Shown piece after piece: positions 48,748 through 61,128 of a stretch of DNA of 64,000 nt (position 1 is its first letter; each line of letters starts with the position of its first letter). The position numbers and the translations under genes were made by a program. Under the pieces are notes generated by a model. It worked only from the letters and a program-made list of their open reading frames with translations. It did not search any database and was not told the origin of the DNA. The stretch is from Dermatemys mawii (lineage: Eukaryota > Chordata > Testudines > Dermatemydidae), in assembly GCA_007922305.1 (NCBI GenBank), contig ML677358.1, forward strand, positions 16,207,267 to 16,271,266, written 5' to 3'.

Positions 48748-51169
48748 TACAAGCTGCCTTACTAAATATTTAGACACAGGAACTGTAACCTGGATCTCTA
48801 AATTAAATGTTTTCCTTTGGTAATTTCACTGCCACAAAATGAAGCTGAAGTCTGCTGGAAGGTGCCACCTAGTGGATTATATAATAAATTTAAGTTTAAA
48901 TCTTTTCAGGAGGAGAAGGATGGGTGAAGAAAACTGTTTTTCGTTTTTGATTTGCATAGATTTTTGTGTTATAGTAGGAAATAAACATGTAGCATCAGAG
49001 CTTTAGTTGCAAGAGACCTGATATTTACTTTAGCTGTAACCCCAGCAGGACATTGTTTTGCCCCAGATCTGATGTTGCATTAGCCTAGCTTCACTGCTGT
49101 TATGCTTGCAGTGCAGCTTCATAATTATGTGGGTTGTTCGCTCTTAATTTAAGAAATGAATCAACTCACTGTTTGGGGGAAGTTCTCCTGCATTTTTAGA
49201 ATGCTGTTTTATGATTATAAATCATTTAGATTATAGTACAGTAGAATCCACTTAATTGGTTCCCTGATAAAGAGCATTCTTTCTTAATTGGTACTATTGC
49301 CAGAGAACTGATTTGAGGCAATCATGCATGTCAATAACATCGCCAGCCTATGAATTAATAGCACAGTAAGTTGCGGATGTCTGTTAAAATGGCACACGTA
49401 GTGTTTCCTCTAAACCGGTTTACAGTAAGTTGATATTAATTGTGATTCTGTTTGGTGGGTGAGCTTTATTCACTCTGGGTGCAATTTACTCCAATGCAAA
49501 TAGCCCAGCATAGGTCCCTAGGCACCATTTAACCCTAGAGATGATTCTCACTCTTTGTTTCCCCCCAGCTGCTGTATTATTGCTGTCAGACAAATACATC
49601 TTAAATACTGTAATGTGCTGCATGCTTTGAAAATTGCTTATTTTTAAGGACATGCATTACAAGTAAGTGAATGTTTACTTACAGTGTATTCCTGTGAGTT
49701 TCCACTTTTGGGACCATCATTTCATTGGTATGTTTACTTCCAGAGGAATTAATTTAAAGGCTGCTATCCTATCTTTCATAAGCAATTAATATATCAGCTT
49801 CCCTCACCAATTCACATTGGTTATAGCTGCCTTTGGCCACACCGCTGTAGTTAAGTCACGTAGCCATTTCTACTATGTTCCCTGTCTCCACACAATTTAG
49901 TTTTATCATACACACTTGCTCTTTGATGAAATTTGGTGTAGGATGTCACCCTGCCGCCCACTGATTTTGTTTGTATGTTTGTTATCCTTAGTAATTTGAA
50001 TCTGCTTCAGAGTTAAAACAAATGCCGCAAGCTGGTCAGCTGTAATGCCATCAAATATTAAAACTGATGTAAACTCGGGGCTATCTAAGAATCTCACACT
50101 TGACACCACGCTACACACCATGGCCACTCAGGATTTAATGGCACCAGCAGGCAGAGTACTTAGATCTGCCAAAAGCACAGATCTGTACACTCTGAGCTAA
50201 GGAAGAATGTCCATTAGCTGTTTGCAATGTAAGTCTTAGGACATGCAGCTAAGCAGTTCTAATTCCATCCAGTGATAAGCAGCAGTATGCATTGATACAG
50301 TTAATTCATTGCAATTGCATGGGTACTATTTTTTAACGTAATAAGAAAAGAGTGCCTGATCCTACAGTTGGTCCATATGCATATCCTCTCTGCCCATGCA
50401 GAACCAGTTGAAGTTGCACGGTTATAGTGCAGGTATAATAACTTTTAAGGTGTTTTTTGAGTATCTATTTGTCTACATTTATCTACACAAATGCAATTTC
50501 CACTGATTTCAGGAAGTGATGCAGGAGGGGAAGAGGGGAAGGAGCGCAGAATTTGGTGTTTATATGCTAAGTGATCTGCAGGTGCAGAGGAAATATTATT
50601 GTGTGCAACTTTATAAGGTATGAATTGTCATTACTGCTGAAGCAAAAACAAAACATGTACACCAATAACAAAAGAAGTTACATGTTCAGAAATGGATAAA
50701 TTCATAAAAGCAATCAGTTACGGTTTTTAGCTCTACGTTAAATTCACTTTTGCTGTATCTAGATATTACAGCACACATGAATAAAGTGTAAACTTTCTTT
50801 GCTTTAGGTATTGAACCCAGAATCCTAATTATTATGTTAACCAAGTATTTTGTCTTAAGATTCACAGAAAAAAAGTATAGCTGCCTCCCAAACTAGTTTT
50901 AACTTCTATGGTAATGAAGGTTATTTACATTTCCCAGTGGGTGTGAGAAAGAAGTATCACTGTAAACTCCTCAATATGCCTATAATTACTAACTAGTCTA
51001 CAATGACAAAATAAGAATGTTCAGCTGTTAAACTCTAGAAGGCAAACAGTGAATTTTTTTAAAAAACTGCTGTTGGCAAACAAAATGAGTATCTGCACCA
51101 CAGGAACAATTAGTTCAGTAATTGTGCATGGAGCTAAAGGTGAAAAGACAGCATCATCCAACTCTTTGC
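48748..51169. other. No gene; possible second Tigger-type end at 49237
   Basis: TACAGTAGAATCCACTTAAT at 49237 resembles a pogo-clade terminus, but no matching right end was found. The 73-codon minus-strand frame at 49906-50127 resembles no family I know. Confidence 0.4.
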
Positions 51170-51735
51170 TCCATTGCACATCTGCCCTTTTTGTTGGTTT
51201 CACTGCACCGTTGCACATTTAACTCTTGCTATATCTGCACTTTTCCACCAGTGCAAACGTGGTTCATTGCAACACTGCACATCTAACTCCGCTTTGTTGC
51301 ACCTTTGTCCATTTTGGACCTGATCTTTGGAGGCATTGAACACCTACGTCCTCCACTCACTTCAATTCGAGTTGGTTTGGGGGGATCAGCACGTTTGAAG
51401 ATCAGGCTATTGGACCTTTACACCCCTGCAGGTTTATCACCATTGTACCCCCAACCCTTTGGAACCATTTGCATCCCTGGGTCCCTTGTGACCCCAACCT
51501 TGTGCACTAGGTCCCATCTTGAACCTCTAACTCTTTGCATTATTGAAGCCTTCAGACCTCTAATCCTGTGCTCCGTTGCACCCCCCAAGCCTTTTGACTT
51601 TTTGCACTCGTGGCACCTCTCTCCTTTGCACCCCTGGCACCTCTCCCCGTTTGCTCCGGGGCACCCCAGCCCTTTTGCACCACGCACCTCCTCAAGCTCT
51701 GTTGCATCCCTTGCAACCCCAGCCTTTGCCGCTTG
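51170..51735. repeat. Degenerate TTTGCACC-type motif array upstream of the GALNT10 CpG island
   Basis: About a dozen copies of TTGCA/TTTGCACCCC occur in some 560 bp (near 51172, 51211, 51296, 51468, 51533, 51572, 51601, 51625, 51674, 51700), separated by C-rich text. It reads like a badly decayed short tandem repeat. Coding potential is absent despite an open frame on the + strand. Confidence 0.5.
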
Positions 51736-51837
51736 CTCAGCCCCTGCTGTGGGGGTGGGGGGGGGCGGGGACCGATCCCACCATTCACTCCTGCCCCTGC
51801 TCCCCTCCCCCCCATTTCCCCCCCTAGTTCACTATTA

Positions 51838-52340
51838 GCTCTGCAGCGCCAGACTCCCAGATGCTGGCTGGGGCCGGTCGGTACCATTTACGGCCGGGAG
51901 GGGGGGGGGAGGCGCGGACGTTGGAGGTGGCCCGGAGAGCCCGGTGCGGTGGGTGTGGCCGGCGGAGGGAGGCGGGGCGCTCGGTGCCCCCCCCCACACA
52001 CGCCGGGCGGTGGGAGTGGTAGCGCCCGCCCGCCCGCCCCCCCCGGAGCGGAAGTGCCGGAGTTGCGGCTCGCTCGAGCTCGCCGGCGCTGGCGCGCGGG
52101 GAAAGTTGGGCGGCGGGTCCGATGCGGCGGAAGCAGAAGCGGCTGCTGCAGGCGGTGGGGCTGGCGCTGGCCGCCCTCGTCTTCCTGCCCAACGTGGGGC
52201 TCTGGTCCCTCTACCGGGAGCGGCAGCTGGAGGGCGGCGCGGGGGCGGCGGCCGCGCCGGCGGCAGCCGGAGGGGAGGCGCAGGTGAGCGGCACCCCGCG
52301 ACCGGAGGGCGCGGGGGGGGGCAGCGGATCTCTCCATAGG
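51838..52340 (+). promoter_or_regulatory. CpG island and probable TATA-less promoter / 5' UTR of GALNT10
   Basis: The sequence changes abruptly from AT-balanced to very GC-rich with dense CpG, surrounding the GALNT10 start codon. GC-box-like runs (for example GGGGGGCGGGG near 51757 and the C-rich runs at 52027-52045) are present, and no convincing TATA box lies upstream of 52122. The transcription start cannot be fixed from sequence. Long open frames on both strands here are a by-product of GC content. Confidence 0.8.
52122..52283 (+). CDS. GALNT10: GALNT10 exon 1 (polypeptide N-acetylgalactosaminyltransferase 10), N-terminal coding part
   Basis: The family transfers GalNAc from UDP-GalNAc to Ser/Thr to start mucin-type O-glycans; GALNT10 is a Golgi type II membrane enzyme that prefers already glycosylated peptides. 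This exon supplies only the anchor. The ATG at 52122 opens 54 codons beginning MRRKQKR, a basic cytosolic tail. A hydrophobic signal-anchor follows at about residues 8-28 ([19 protein letters not shown]), then WSLYRERQ and an Ala/Gly-rich stem. This matches the start of vertebrate GALNT10 as I remember it. Coding stops in phase 0 at a consensus donor, CAG|GTGAGC (52281-52289). The stem catalytic and lectin domains lie on later exons beyond the window. The start context is weak (C at -3, C at +4), but no other ATG in this frame precedes it. The exon sits in a CpG island, and no other gene is seen within 50 kb upstream. Confidence 0.93.
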
Positions 52341-52760
52341 GGCTGCGGGGATCGCCTATAGGGGTATGGGGGGCAGCGGATCTCTCCATAGGGGCTGCGG
52401 GAGTCGCCTATAGGGGTATGGGGGGGCAGCGGATCTCTCCATAGGGGCTGCGGGCGTCGCCTACAGGGATGTGGGGGGTAGCGGCTCCCTCCATAGGAGC
52501 TGGGGGAGTCGCCTATAGGGGTATGGGGGGCAGTGGCTCCATGGGGGGGAAGTTGCCTTTAGAAATACACGTGAGGGGGGAGCGGTCCCCTCCTTAGTGT
52601 CTGGGGAGGGGGTCGCCTATAGGGGCCTGGGGGACAGCGGCTCTCTCCATAAGGGGTGTTCGTGGGAGGGTCATATAGGAGCGTGGGGGCAGAGGCTCCT
52701 GCCATAGGGTCTGGGGGAAAAGTTGCCTATGGGGCTGGGGGGGGCAGTGGTCTTTGAGGG
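52318..52760. repeat. GC-rich minisatellite, about 52-bp unit, in GALNT10 intron 1
   Basis: A unit containing GCAGCGGATCTCTCCATAGG followed by a GGGGCTGCGG and GTCGCCTATAGGGG segment recurs at 52321, 52373 and 52426, then in increasingly diverged copies to about 52760. Spacing of the first three is 52-53 bp. The array starts about 35 bp after the exon 1 donor, and its first three copies are nearly identical, which suggests recent turnover. Confidence 0.85.
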
Positions 52761-55700
52761 GGTGGAATGGCTGAGCCGGAGCAGAAGGGAGCCGCTGGCC
52801 TCCTGTGGGGTGCGGAAGCTGTTACCCCATATAGGGACAGGTTCCTTTAAAGGACATATAGATGGAGGTGGTCCGGCTGTCCCTGGGCTGGATTTGGGAA
52901 GGGGCAGGTGAGGAGTGCGCCTCTTCCCTGATTCTCCCTACGGGTGGTGGGGATAACAAGGCTGCCCCCATCCTTCCCTGCCCCTCATTTCTCTTTCCCT
53001 TATGGGGTGAGGGTAATGTAGTTGGGCCTTGTGCTCCACCTTCCCTCTCCCTAGCCCTGTTAGAAAGGTGGAGATTGGTGGGGGGGAATAAATATTACCT
53101 GCTTTTCCTTAGTTCCCCTATTGGGGGTGGGTGGGATGAGAGGCACTAGCAGTGCCCCCATCCCCGTGTCTCTGGAAGGGTTAGAGATGGGTGAGGCCCA
53201 TCTGAATGTTCTCCTCCTCCTTTCTAAAGGACACGGAGAGGGGCCACATTCACCTTTTCAAGGAGGTGGCAATGATGGGGGGGGCAGGTACTCCTTTGTT
53301 CTTCATGCTGTTTTGTTTAATGGAGGGTGTCTTGAGTACCTGACCCTTCAGTGTCAAAGTGACTTTATCTGCCTGGAGTGAATCTCCCTCACTTCTTGAT
53401 TGTAGGCATCTGAGTTCCCTCCTTTGTCCCGTTCTTGGTTTGTTTTTTTGTGTCATTAAGGACTGGGACTTAAGGAGCATGAAATATCAAATCAGTTCAG
53501 CTTCTCCATTGCAAGGCTATCGTTGTGTGGAATCGCTTATGCTCTTGATTGTCTAAATCTTTACCTCCTTGGAGAGTTGTCATTGCAACTGTGCCATGAA
53601 CGTGTAGAAACTTGGAATTGTAGCTGCTCCTTAGTGAGGAACGGCGAGAGCTCTCTGAGGGAGACTCAAACTGGAGATTTGCTGTTCCCTCCCAAAATGA
53701 AATAATTTGTCAGGTTCAAGTGCTTGGTAGAAGCCTTTACAATACAACATATTGATACAGGCATGGTTATAGTCATGTCCTTGTGGTATTAGCTGATAAT
53801 GAAGGGGACCTCTCCATGTCAGTGTATATAAAACATACCATGTTACATGTATCAGCTGTGACTTCTGAAATCTGCAGAGTTTAAGAAATATGCATAGTGA
53901 ATATTAAATGCTTGGTGTTGCTGCTGCTGCCTTATACCTGCATTTCAGTTGCATGCAGTGACTTTTTGTAGAGCTCTTTGATAATAAAAATCAGGTTAAA
54001 CTGGCCATTGCTCTATGACTTCACATGATTTGCTATTCTATTAAGAGGGGAGAGATGTAAAGTCATGTGACCTTGTGGATAATGTGTGGGAGGAAAAGGA
54101 AACTGGCTTTTATCCAAAAGAAAGTCTATAATTTCTGATTGGGACATGAGAGTTATTTCTAGCTAAGTTTTTAAAGGCTGAGAATATGGTCAGAATTATC
54201 CTAAATTGCTTTTTTTATTTCGATCCTTCAGTATCATGACTGTAGAATTGCCTTAATCTTGGATTAGCAATGAGCCTGTGAAGCTTCTTTGGGGTGGTCT
54301 GCCACTACTACCTGGCCCGTATCTTTGAGTTTTCTATATCTAGGAATCGCAAGTTGCCCTTATTGAACAATAGTATTCATATTCTGTATCTTATTAATGT
54401 TAATATTTTAATACCTTTTGATGCATGGTGAAAATGTCATCACATTTTGACCTGTCTTTAGTTTTGACTGTAAACTATACAGGGCAGAAACTGTATCCTA
54501 CTGTGTGTGTGGAAAGTCTCTAGGATATCTTGGTTGCTATTGAAATATTACTACCGATTAACTTCCAGTAGCACCAGCCATGTGCTTGTTGCTTTAATAG
54601 AAAAAAGCTATTATCCCTATTTTAAGGAGCTCACAATCTTAATAATTCATACTGGGTTTGTTCCAGACACTAAAATATATCTAATCTAAAATCCTATTTT
54701 TAATGTAGGAAAATAAAAAGAAAGATACTAAACACGTTGAGTAAAAGGCTGCTTACTCTCCTTACAGTGCAAAATAACCTTTTACATAAATAATCTCTGA
54801 AGCTGTTTAAATCAAATCACAAAATCAGAGTTTTTACAGCAAGAATGAGTAAAATTATATGCATGAGCAGACTTTGAAGTATTAGGCCCTAAAATAATAG
54901 CTCCTGTTATCACTGAAAGAAATTATCCTGGAGAAGAAAGTTGGTTATGTTGGCACAATAACTTAAGATGCGATTAAATGAAGGCAAAAACAAAGTTTTG
55001 TTATTGTCAGAGATTTAGCCTCTACCTGATGAAGAAGTTTTATTGGACCCAAGGGTGCCTTGTCAGATTTCTCTTTTAGCCTCTTCTCAGTGCTGATGAG
55101 TATTAATGGTTTTGTTGTCTTTATCTGCTTTAAGTTTGTAAATTAGATAATCTATATGGTATTCTCCATCACTGTTGTCTGTGATGGATCCAGATCAGAG
55201 TACTGATTTGTTAACAGCAGAACTTGTAACTTTGTAGAAGGCTGCTCCCCAAAAAGCTGTAGGCAGAACAGGGAAAAATATTTGCCTGTTTTTATCTTTA
55301 ATTTTGGCTTTTCAGATAGTCCAATTTTATAAGAAGGCTTAGTGGAATATGAAGTGACTTTAATGTTACATTAAATTGAGCAATTCAATAAAACCTGCCT
55401 GTCTTATTCCCTTTTAGGTAGGTTATAATGTTTACTGCTGTCACTTCTTTTTTTTTTCTTCAGAATAACTGCACAGAACAAACATTCAAAGTAGCACTTG
55501 GAACTGCCTTTTGTATTTTAATCCAGGAATACAGAGATGCAATATCAGTGACTTAAATTCTAAACTGTACTAGGGATCTGTCTGGTTGTCTTCCATGTGC
55601 TGCCTACTACCTCTAGCATGGAAACAAATCAATACAGGGGATTTTACCCTGTTTAATCTTTCTAACAGCGGATAAATGTATCAGAAAATTAAGTATTTTG

Positions 55701-57257
55701 GAACGATGTAAATGTATTCTAGGAAAGATTGTGCTAAATTGTTTCCACATAAATGAGTAGACAGCTAATCACTTATATATTTGCATGCTCAGGTGAAACA
55801 TGATGCTGGCTGGAAAGAATATTGATGTAATAAAACAGATTAGTTCTGCTGGCATTCATTGTTTTTCCCATGGGATTTGATTTGGGGCTCTTAATGCAAG
55901 TTTTTATCCTGGTGTAAGAGGACGGGTCCACAAGAAGTCACCGGCTTTGCAGATATTAGAGACACTAATATAATGAGTTATACTTTAAAACTGCCTGTTC
56001 AGAAGCATCATTATACCATGTTATACCATGGTATAACTCCTGATCAGAAACTGTAAACTAAGAAGTCTATTGCTTCTCTATTCCTTGCTAAATGTAACTC
56101 TGCTAATGGAGGGCTTTTAACATAGGAACGTCATGTGGGGCCGATATAAGTTATAGGTGTTCTATCTCTTCTCTTGACAACTAACAAGGCTACTAGTTCA
56201 GTAGGTTTTACATTCCAGCCTCAAATTTTATGACTGAACTGGTATGCAAATCTCAGGATAGCTCAGTTAAAGTTTTTGTAAATCTTACCATGTATTCATC
56301 TTTTTTTCTCGCTTAAGGAGATGTATGGTAGGTCAAACAGTGTATGCTGCAAACTAAAAGTTTTTCCAGCCATGAGCTCGGTCATAACTGTTGCTTAGAT
56401 TAGAAAAATAGGGATGCAAATTGGAAAATAGGGTAACATACACCTGCTAAAAACAAAGCATAGCTGAACCCCACAAATCCACATTTAAAATGTTCTCTTA
56501 GATTTGTTTTTTTTCTAGCACAGAAAAATGAGATTTCACTGCTGTGCTCGGAACAGGGCAAGTGTGAATTTCTTAATGTGCGAGCTTCCTATCATCTCAA
56601 TAATGCCTTGAAGTCTTTCCCTGTCGCTTTCTAGTTTGCAGACATTATCATTCCACATTGGTGGTGGTCCTGCTAGTGCAGGTTATTGAGGTTCTTCTTT
56701 ATATTTGTTCTCTCATTGCTTCTAAAAAACTTGACATACTTGCCAAAACTCAAAATCTGGCAGTCTACAATGGGTTGTTTCTTCGTTGTTGGGGAATGGA
56801 GATTCTGCTGGTTGTGGTTGAGGAAGGTTAGGGTAGCTGAAATACTTCTGTTACATGCAACACCTGTGTACTGTGAGCAGTGACTATTATCCACATGGAT
56901 TTGTGTGCTGCTGATTCATGCTAGGTAAATACTTGCGTGGAACCAGTCTTCTAATGGTCTAAATTGTAGTTCATCAGTTGATATTTTTAATTTCTTCCCT
57001 GCATTTTTTAGCAGATTGTGTGGATTTTATATAGCCTAGTAGCTGTCAGGTTTTGATTGGTCAGACTAGTCCCAGAAATAAGGATCTTTACGTCTTTTGT
57101 CTCTTTTTTTGTTACAGATTTTGGATAAAACTTTTAATAAAGACTTCTTTTTATTTTCAAGTCACCAGATCTCTCCTGTCTGCAGAGTGTTTCATGAGGG
57201 AACATAGGGTTTTTAAAACGCTGTCTCATTTTCCCTGTCATTTATATAGTTTGTAAA

Positions 57258-57352
57258 AGCGACAGAGTCCTGTGGCACCTTATAGACTAACAGATATATT
57301 AGAGCATAAGCTTTCATGGGTGAATACCCGCTTCGTCAGATGCTTGCAGTGG
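57258..57352 (-). mobile_element. Penelope-like element 3' UTR fragment
   Basis: GACAGAGTCCTGTGGCACCT, then GAGCATAAGCTTTCATGGG and ACCCGCTTCGTCAGATGC: the same 3' block as the element at 60310-61128, in minus orientation only. Confidence 0.78.
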
Positions 57353-59750
57353 AAAGTAATCTTCAGGGTCCAAAACTTGCTTTTTATGTGTTACTCAGAA
57401 TTTGCCAAACAATAACAGTATTATTATGAAGTAGTAACTGATGTCTGTGCAGCTTTCGTTATCAAATAGTGTAGGTGATTTACAGAGCAACCATTTAGCT
57501 GGTTATAGCAATAATATTTACTCTAAATTCACATGTATATGTGATAGAACTATATAAATCACATTAATTATTCAATTTGTTGCCCTCCACTGTTAGTACA
57601 CCTTCTGATAGCTTGACTATTTTCATAAATAAGTATATTGAAAACTTAACTAGATTTTTCAATTATAAATAAGTAAAAGCTTTCCCTGGTGAGTTTGGGA
57701 GACTAAACTACACATTTTAGCAAATTTTAGCAATTTTAGCAAAATTTAAGGTTTGACTTTAAAAGGTTTCCTATTGTGCAAAGATGACCTTCCGATTGTG
57801 AACTGAAAATGAAGTGATGCGATGTCTTCCTGGGTCTGTAGCCAAACTATGGTGCTACTGTTGCTGCTGACCTCTCTGTCAAGAAACCACAAAGTAAAAT
57901 TAAAGTGACCCTGCTATTCCAAATCCTGAACAGCTGTGAAACTGTCAAGAATTGTCAATTTCATGCTGCTGTTGCAGAAGCTGGGTGACTGGAAGGAATA
58001 GCTGACATCCTGCTCCATAACAGCAGCCAGGATGGTCTAGAGGAGAGAAGATAACTTTCTCCTTTCTGGCAGCTGATGGGAAATGGAACTTCGAATCGAT
58101 CAGATACCTACTAACCAAAGCCCAATATGAAAGACTTTCGAGCAGGGTTTGGAGTAGAACCTTGACAGGATTCAGCACCCCTCCCAGCTACTGGGAGTTG
58201 TCCTAAACCTTGTTGAGATTCCATCCCTGTCTACTCTACCTTTGCCTAGCCCAGTAGCTGATAAAACTTTTCAAATGCTGCTTTACTTTTGTAGCCAAGT
58301 ATTTTTACATCATGCTCATGGGGACTGAAGTCCAAGTGCTTCAACTAAGCAAACCTGTTTTGAGAATGACTCTTCAGTATGTTGATCAGCAAGAATCCCT
58401 TATTTCAGTGTGATTGTGCAACAGGGAGATTGTTCTGGGACTGGACTTTTTCAGCAGCACAGATACTTTGACACTTAATAAAATGAGCTTTAGATGGTAG
58501 CTACAGGGCTAACTTTCCATAGTTGTTGCTACTGATAAAGCTACAGGGGGGTTTGGAACATCCAAGAGAGCTGAAGCATGGAACCAAAATAGAATTTTTG
58601 ACTGAGACAGGGGAGTGGAAAATTGTGTTTTCTGGGATTTCTTCCTTCTAGTTTTGACATGCCAGATGACACTTTAGCTGAAACAGTCATGTAGAGATAA
58701 GAGAACAGGAGCGTTGTATTCTAGGCACCTTATGTTGCATGAGTTTAAAATGATTAGTCTTCCTTCTGTTTGCTCTTTGAGGTCCCTTGCCTTTATTAGA
58801 GATTCTGGCTCAGTCTTTAGTCACTTTAAATTGAATCTGCGTGCTGCTTAAAAAAACAACTGTAAGGGCTTTCTCTCTTCACTGATGGAAGACTTTTTTA
58901 TTATAAAGACAGCATGTAAAACTGTTCTGGCTTGAAACATCTGCTTTTTTACATCATGTCACTGAACACTCTATCATGTAGTTGTCTGCTTTTCTGTTTC
59001 ACTATAAATATGGATCTTATGTTGACAGCCAAAGTTTATGGACAACCGAACTTAGTTACAAGTTCACTTCCTACATAGTTTATCATCACTTTTGGGTGAA
59101 TGAGCAGTTGGTGGCAGCTTACCATCAATGGCAATTCTTAAATTTTGTGTCTAGTGAACCTGCATAAAGTATAATGAAGTTGACCCCAAATGTTTCCTTC
59201 AAGACTTGTAACTACAAATTCTTTATTACCTTCCCCTTCCCTGACAGTTAAATATAATTATGTCACAATAAAAGTATAACCAGCAACAGTGGATGTTATC
59301 AGGATACTTATAAATGTCATGACTCAACATTTTCAGGCAAAAGAAACTTTGGACATTTCATATATGAGCAGATCCTGTTTGACCTAAAAACTAAGGAAGT
59401 CGGTGTTACTACTTGAATGCCAGTCTAAGCATAAGTGTTCTCTATTCCTGTCTTGTTTGTGCATAATCTTCCTCTATAACTTGTGTAGGTGGAGTAAACA
59501 GGTAGCCTTCATGTCCTTTTTGAAAAGTCAGATCTTAGCCAGAGATGTTGCACAATAACACTGTGCCTGATATGGCACTAGGATTATGTGCGGCATAGGG
59601 TTTTGTCTGATTCAATACACTTCTTAAATTAAGGCAAGGATAGTAAAAAAAACCAATTTGGCTATATTCCAATGTATCTGTGAAAAACAGCTGTGGAGCT
59701 AATTTAGTTCTTTTCCATCACCCCCTTTCTTAATGCAGAGCTCCCATTTG
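57353..59750. other. No recognised feature within the intron
   Basis: AT-rich, with short TTTAGCAA repeats at 57716-57750 and no coding signal. Confidence 0.5.
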
Positions 59751-59754
59751 TAGG

Positions 59755-59955
59755 CGTGTATCTACACTAAAAATATTCTGTACTTGTTTTTCAGTAACGG
59801 TGCAGCTGTACCAGGGTGGCATAGATGCTAATGTAGATAGGACTCAGGTATTCTTTAACAACATGTGAAAGAGCTAGGCCCTTTCTATACCTGTATTTAA
59901 GCTACTGCTCCGTTTGACGCAGATGCACCATTGGTGGAAAACTTGTAGACAAGGC
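59755..59955. repeat. Foldback repeat fragment
   Basis: GTGTATCTACACTAAAAA at the left and AACTTGTAGACAAGGCC at the right are the degenerate ends of a TGTAGAC/GTCTACA palindromic family; related words occur at 35912-35990. Confidence 0.35.
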
Positions 59956-60309
59956 CTGGGAGAAGTTGGACATTGTCCTTACAGATTCTTATTTTGACTC
60001 TGCCAAATCAATTGCTAATGCTTTCCTAAAAGACTTGTTTTTTATTACAGCACTATGGTTGAATATAAGTGGCATAATCCAGACATGCATATGGTTCAGC
60101 ATGTGGGCTGCACTGCTCCATACTGTCCTTAAGCACTCCAAGTCATTCCCAGGTATTGCTCCTCTTTATTTGATACTGTGAGTGTTAAAACTCAGCTGTA
60201 GGGTTTTACCCCTACAAATCATTTGAGACTGGCAGCATGATGTGGAGTAACAGAAAAGCAGGTAGTAGCTCTGTGTAGTGCATTCTGAGAGTCTTAAATC
60301 ACATAACTG

Positions 60310-61128
60310 ACAAAGAGTCCTGTGGCACCTTAAAGACTAACTAAAATTTTTTTTAGAGCATACGCTTTCGTGGGCTAATACCCACTTCGTCGGATGCATT
60401 CAGTGGAAGTATCCAGGGGCAGGTATAAATAGGTAGGCAAGAACCAGGTGGGAGATAACAAGGTTAGTCCAATCAGGCTGAACCAGCTTGTTATGTCTAA
60501 TCAGGGAGGGTGAGGTGTTCCTCTAGCAGTTGAACTGGAGGTGTGAATAGCGAGAGAAGAGAAGCTGCTGTTGTAGTTAGCTAGCCATTCAAAATCTCTA
60601 TTCAGTCCCAAACTGATTGTGTCAAATTTGCAAATGAATTGCAGCTCTGCAGTCTCTCTTTGCAGTCTGGACTTGAAGTGTTTTTGCTGCAAAATGCTGA
60701 CCTTTAAATCTTCTATGGTGTGTCCGGTGAGGTTGAAGTGCTCTCCTACAGGTAAACAGCTCACAATCACAATTTGACACAATCAATTTGGGACTGAATA
60801 GAGATTTTGAATGGCTAGTTAACTACAAAAGCAGCTTCTCTTCTCTCGCTATTCACACCTCCAGCTCAACTGCTAGAGGAACACCTCACCCTCCCTGATT
60901 AGACATAACAAGCTGGTTCAGCCTTATTGGACTAACCTTGTTATCTCCCACCTGGTTCTTGCCTACCTATTTATACCTGCCCCTGGATACTTCCACTGCA
61001 TGCATCTGACAAAGTGGGTGTTAGCCCACGAAAGCTTATGCTCTAAAAAAAATTTTAGTTAGTCTTTAAGGTGCCACAGGACTCTTTGTCACTTCTGCAA
61101 TTCCAGACTAACACGGCTACCCCTCTGA
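60310..61128. mobile_element. Neptune-type Penelope-like element: inverted dimer of 3' ends with 15-bp target duplication
   Basis: PLEs are retroelements that pair a reverse transcriptase with a GIY-YIG endonuclease. The left arm (60310 to about 60770) is in minus orientation: the C-terminal part of the endonuclease domain (frame 60782-60501, with VGEHFNLTGHTIEDLKV and KFDTISLGLNRDFEWL), then the 3' UTR. The right arm (about 60771-61128) is in plus orientation; it repeats the last part of the endonuclease frame and the full 3' UTR, ending CGGCTACCCCTCTGA. TAAATCACATAACTG flanks the unit at 60295-60309 and 61129-61143, so the dimer inserted as one event. No reverse transcriptase domain remains and the element is dead. 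Confidence 0.88.
60501..60782 (-). pseudogene. Penelope-like GIY-YIG endonuclease, C-terminal fragment
   Basis: An open 93-codon frame, about 80 residues of it from a PLE. The conserved GEHFN-TGH...LKVSIL block and the KFDT-LGLN-DFEWL block match the C-terminal half of PLE endonucleases. The GIY and YIG motifs and the whole reverse transcriptase are missing. The first residues (MCQIVIVSC) read across the junction between the two inverted arms and are not native. Confidence 0.8.

Noticed and set aside
51610..52287. 225-codon frame and the overlapping antisense frames (51835-52389, 51888-52337) over the CpG island
   Set aside because: They are GC-rich shadows in other frames; only the frame starting at 52122 matches a known protein.
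60501..60782. 93-codon frame as a novel small gene
   Set aside because: It is the tail of a Penelope-like endonuclease and its N-terminus crosses the junction of the inverted arms.
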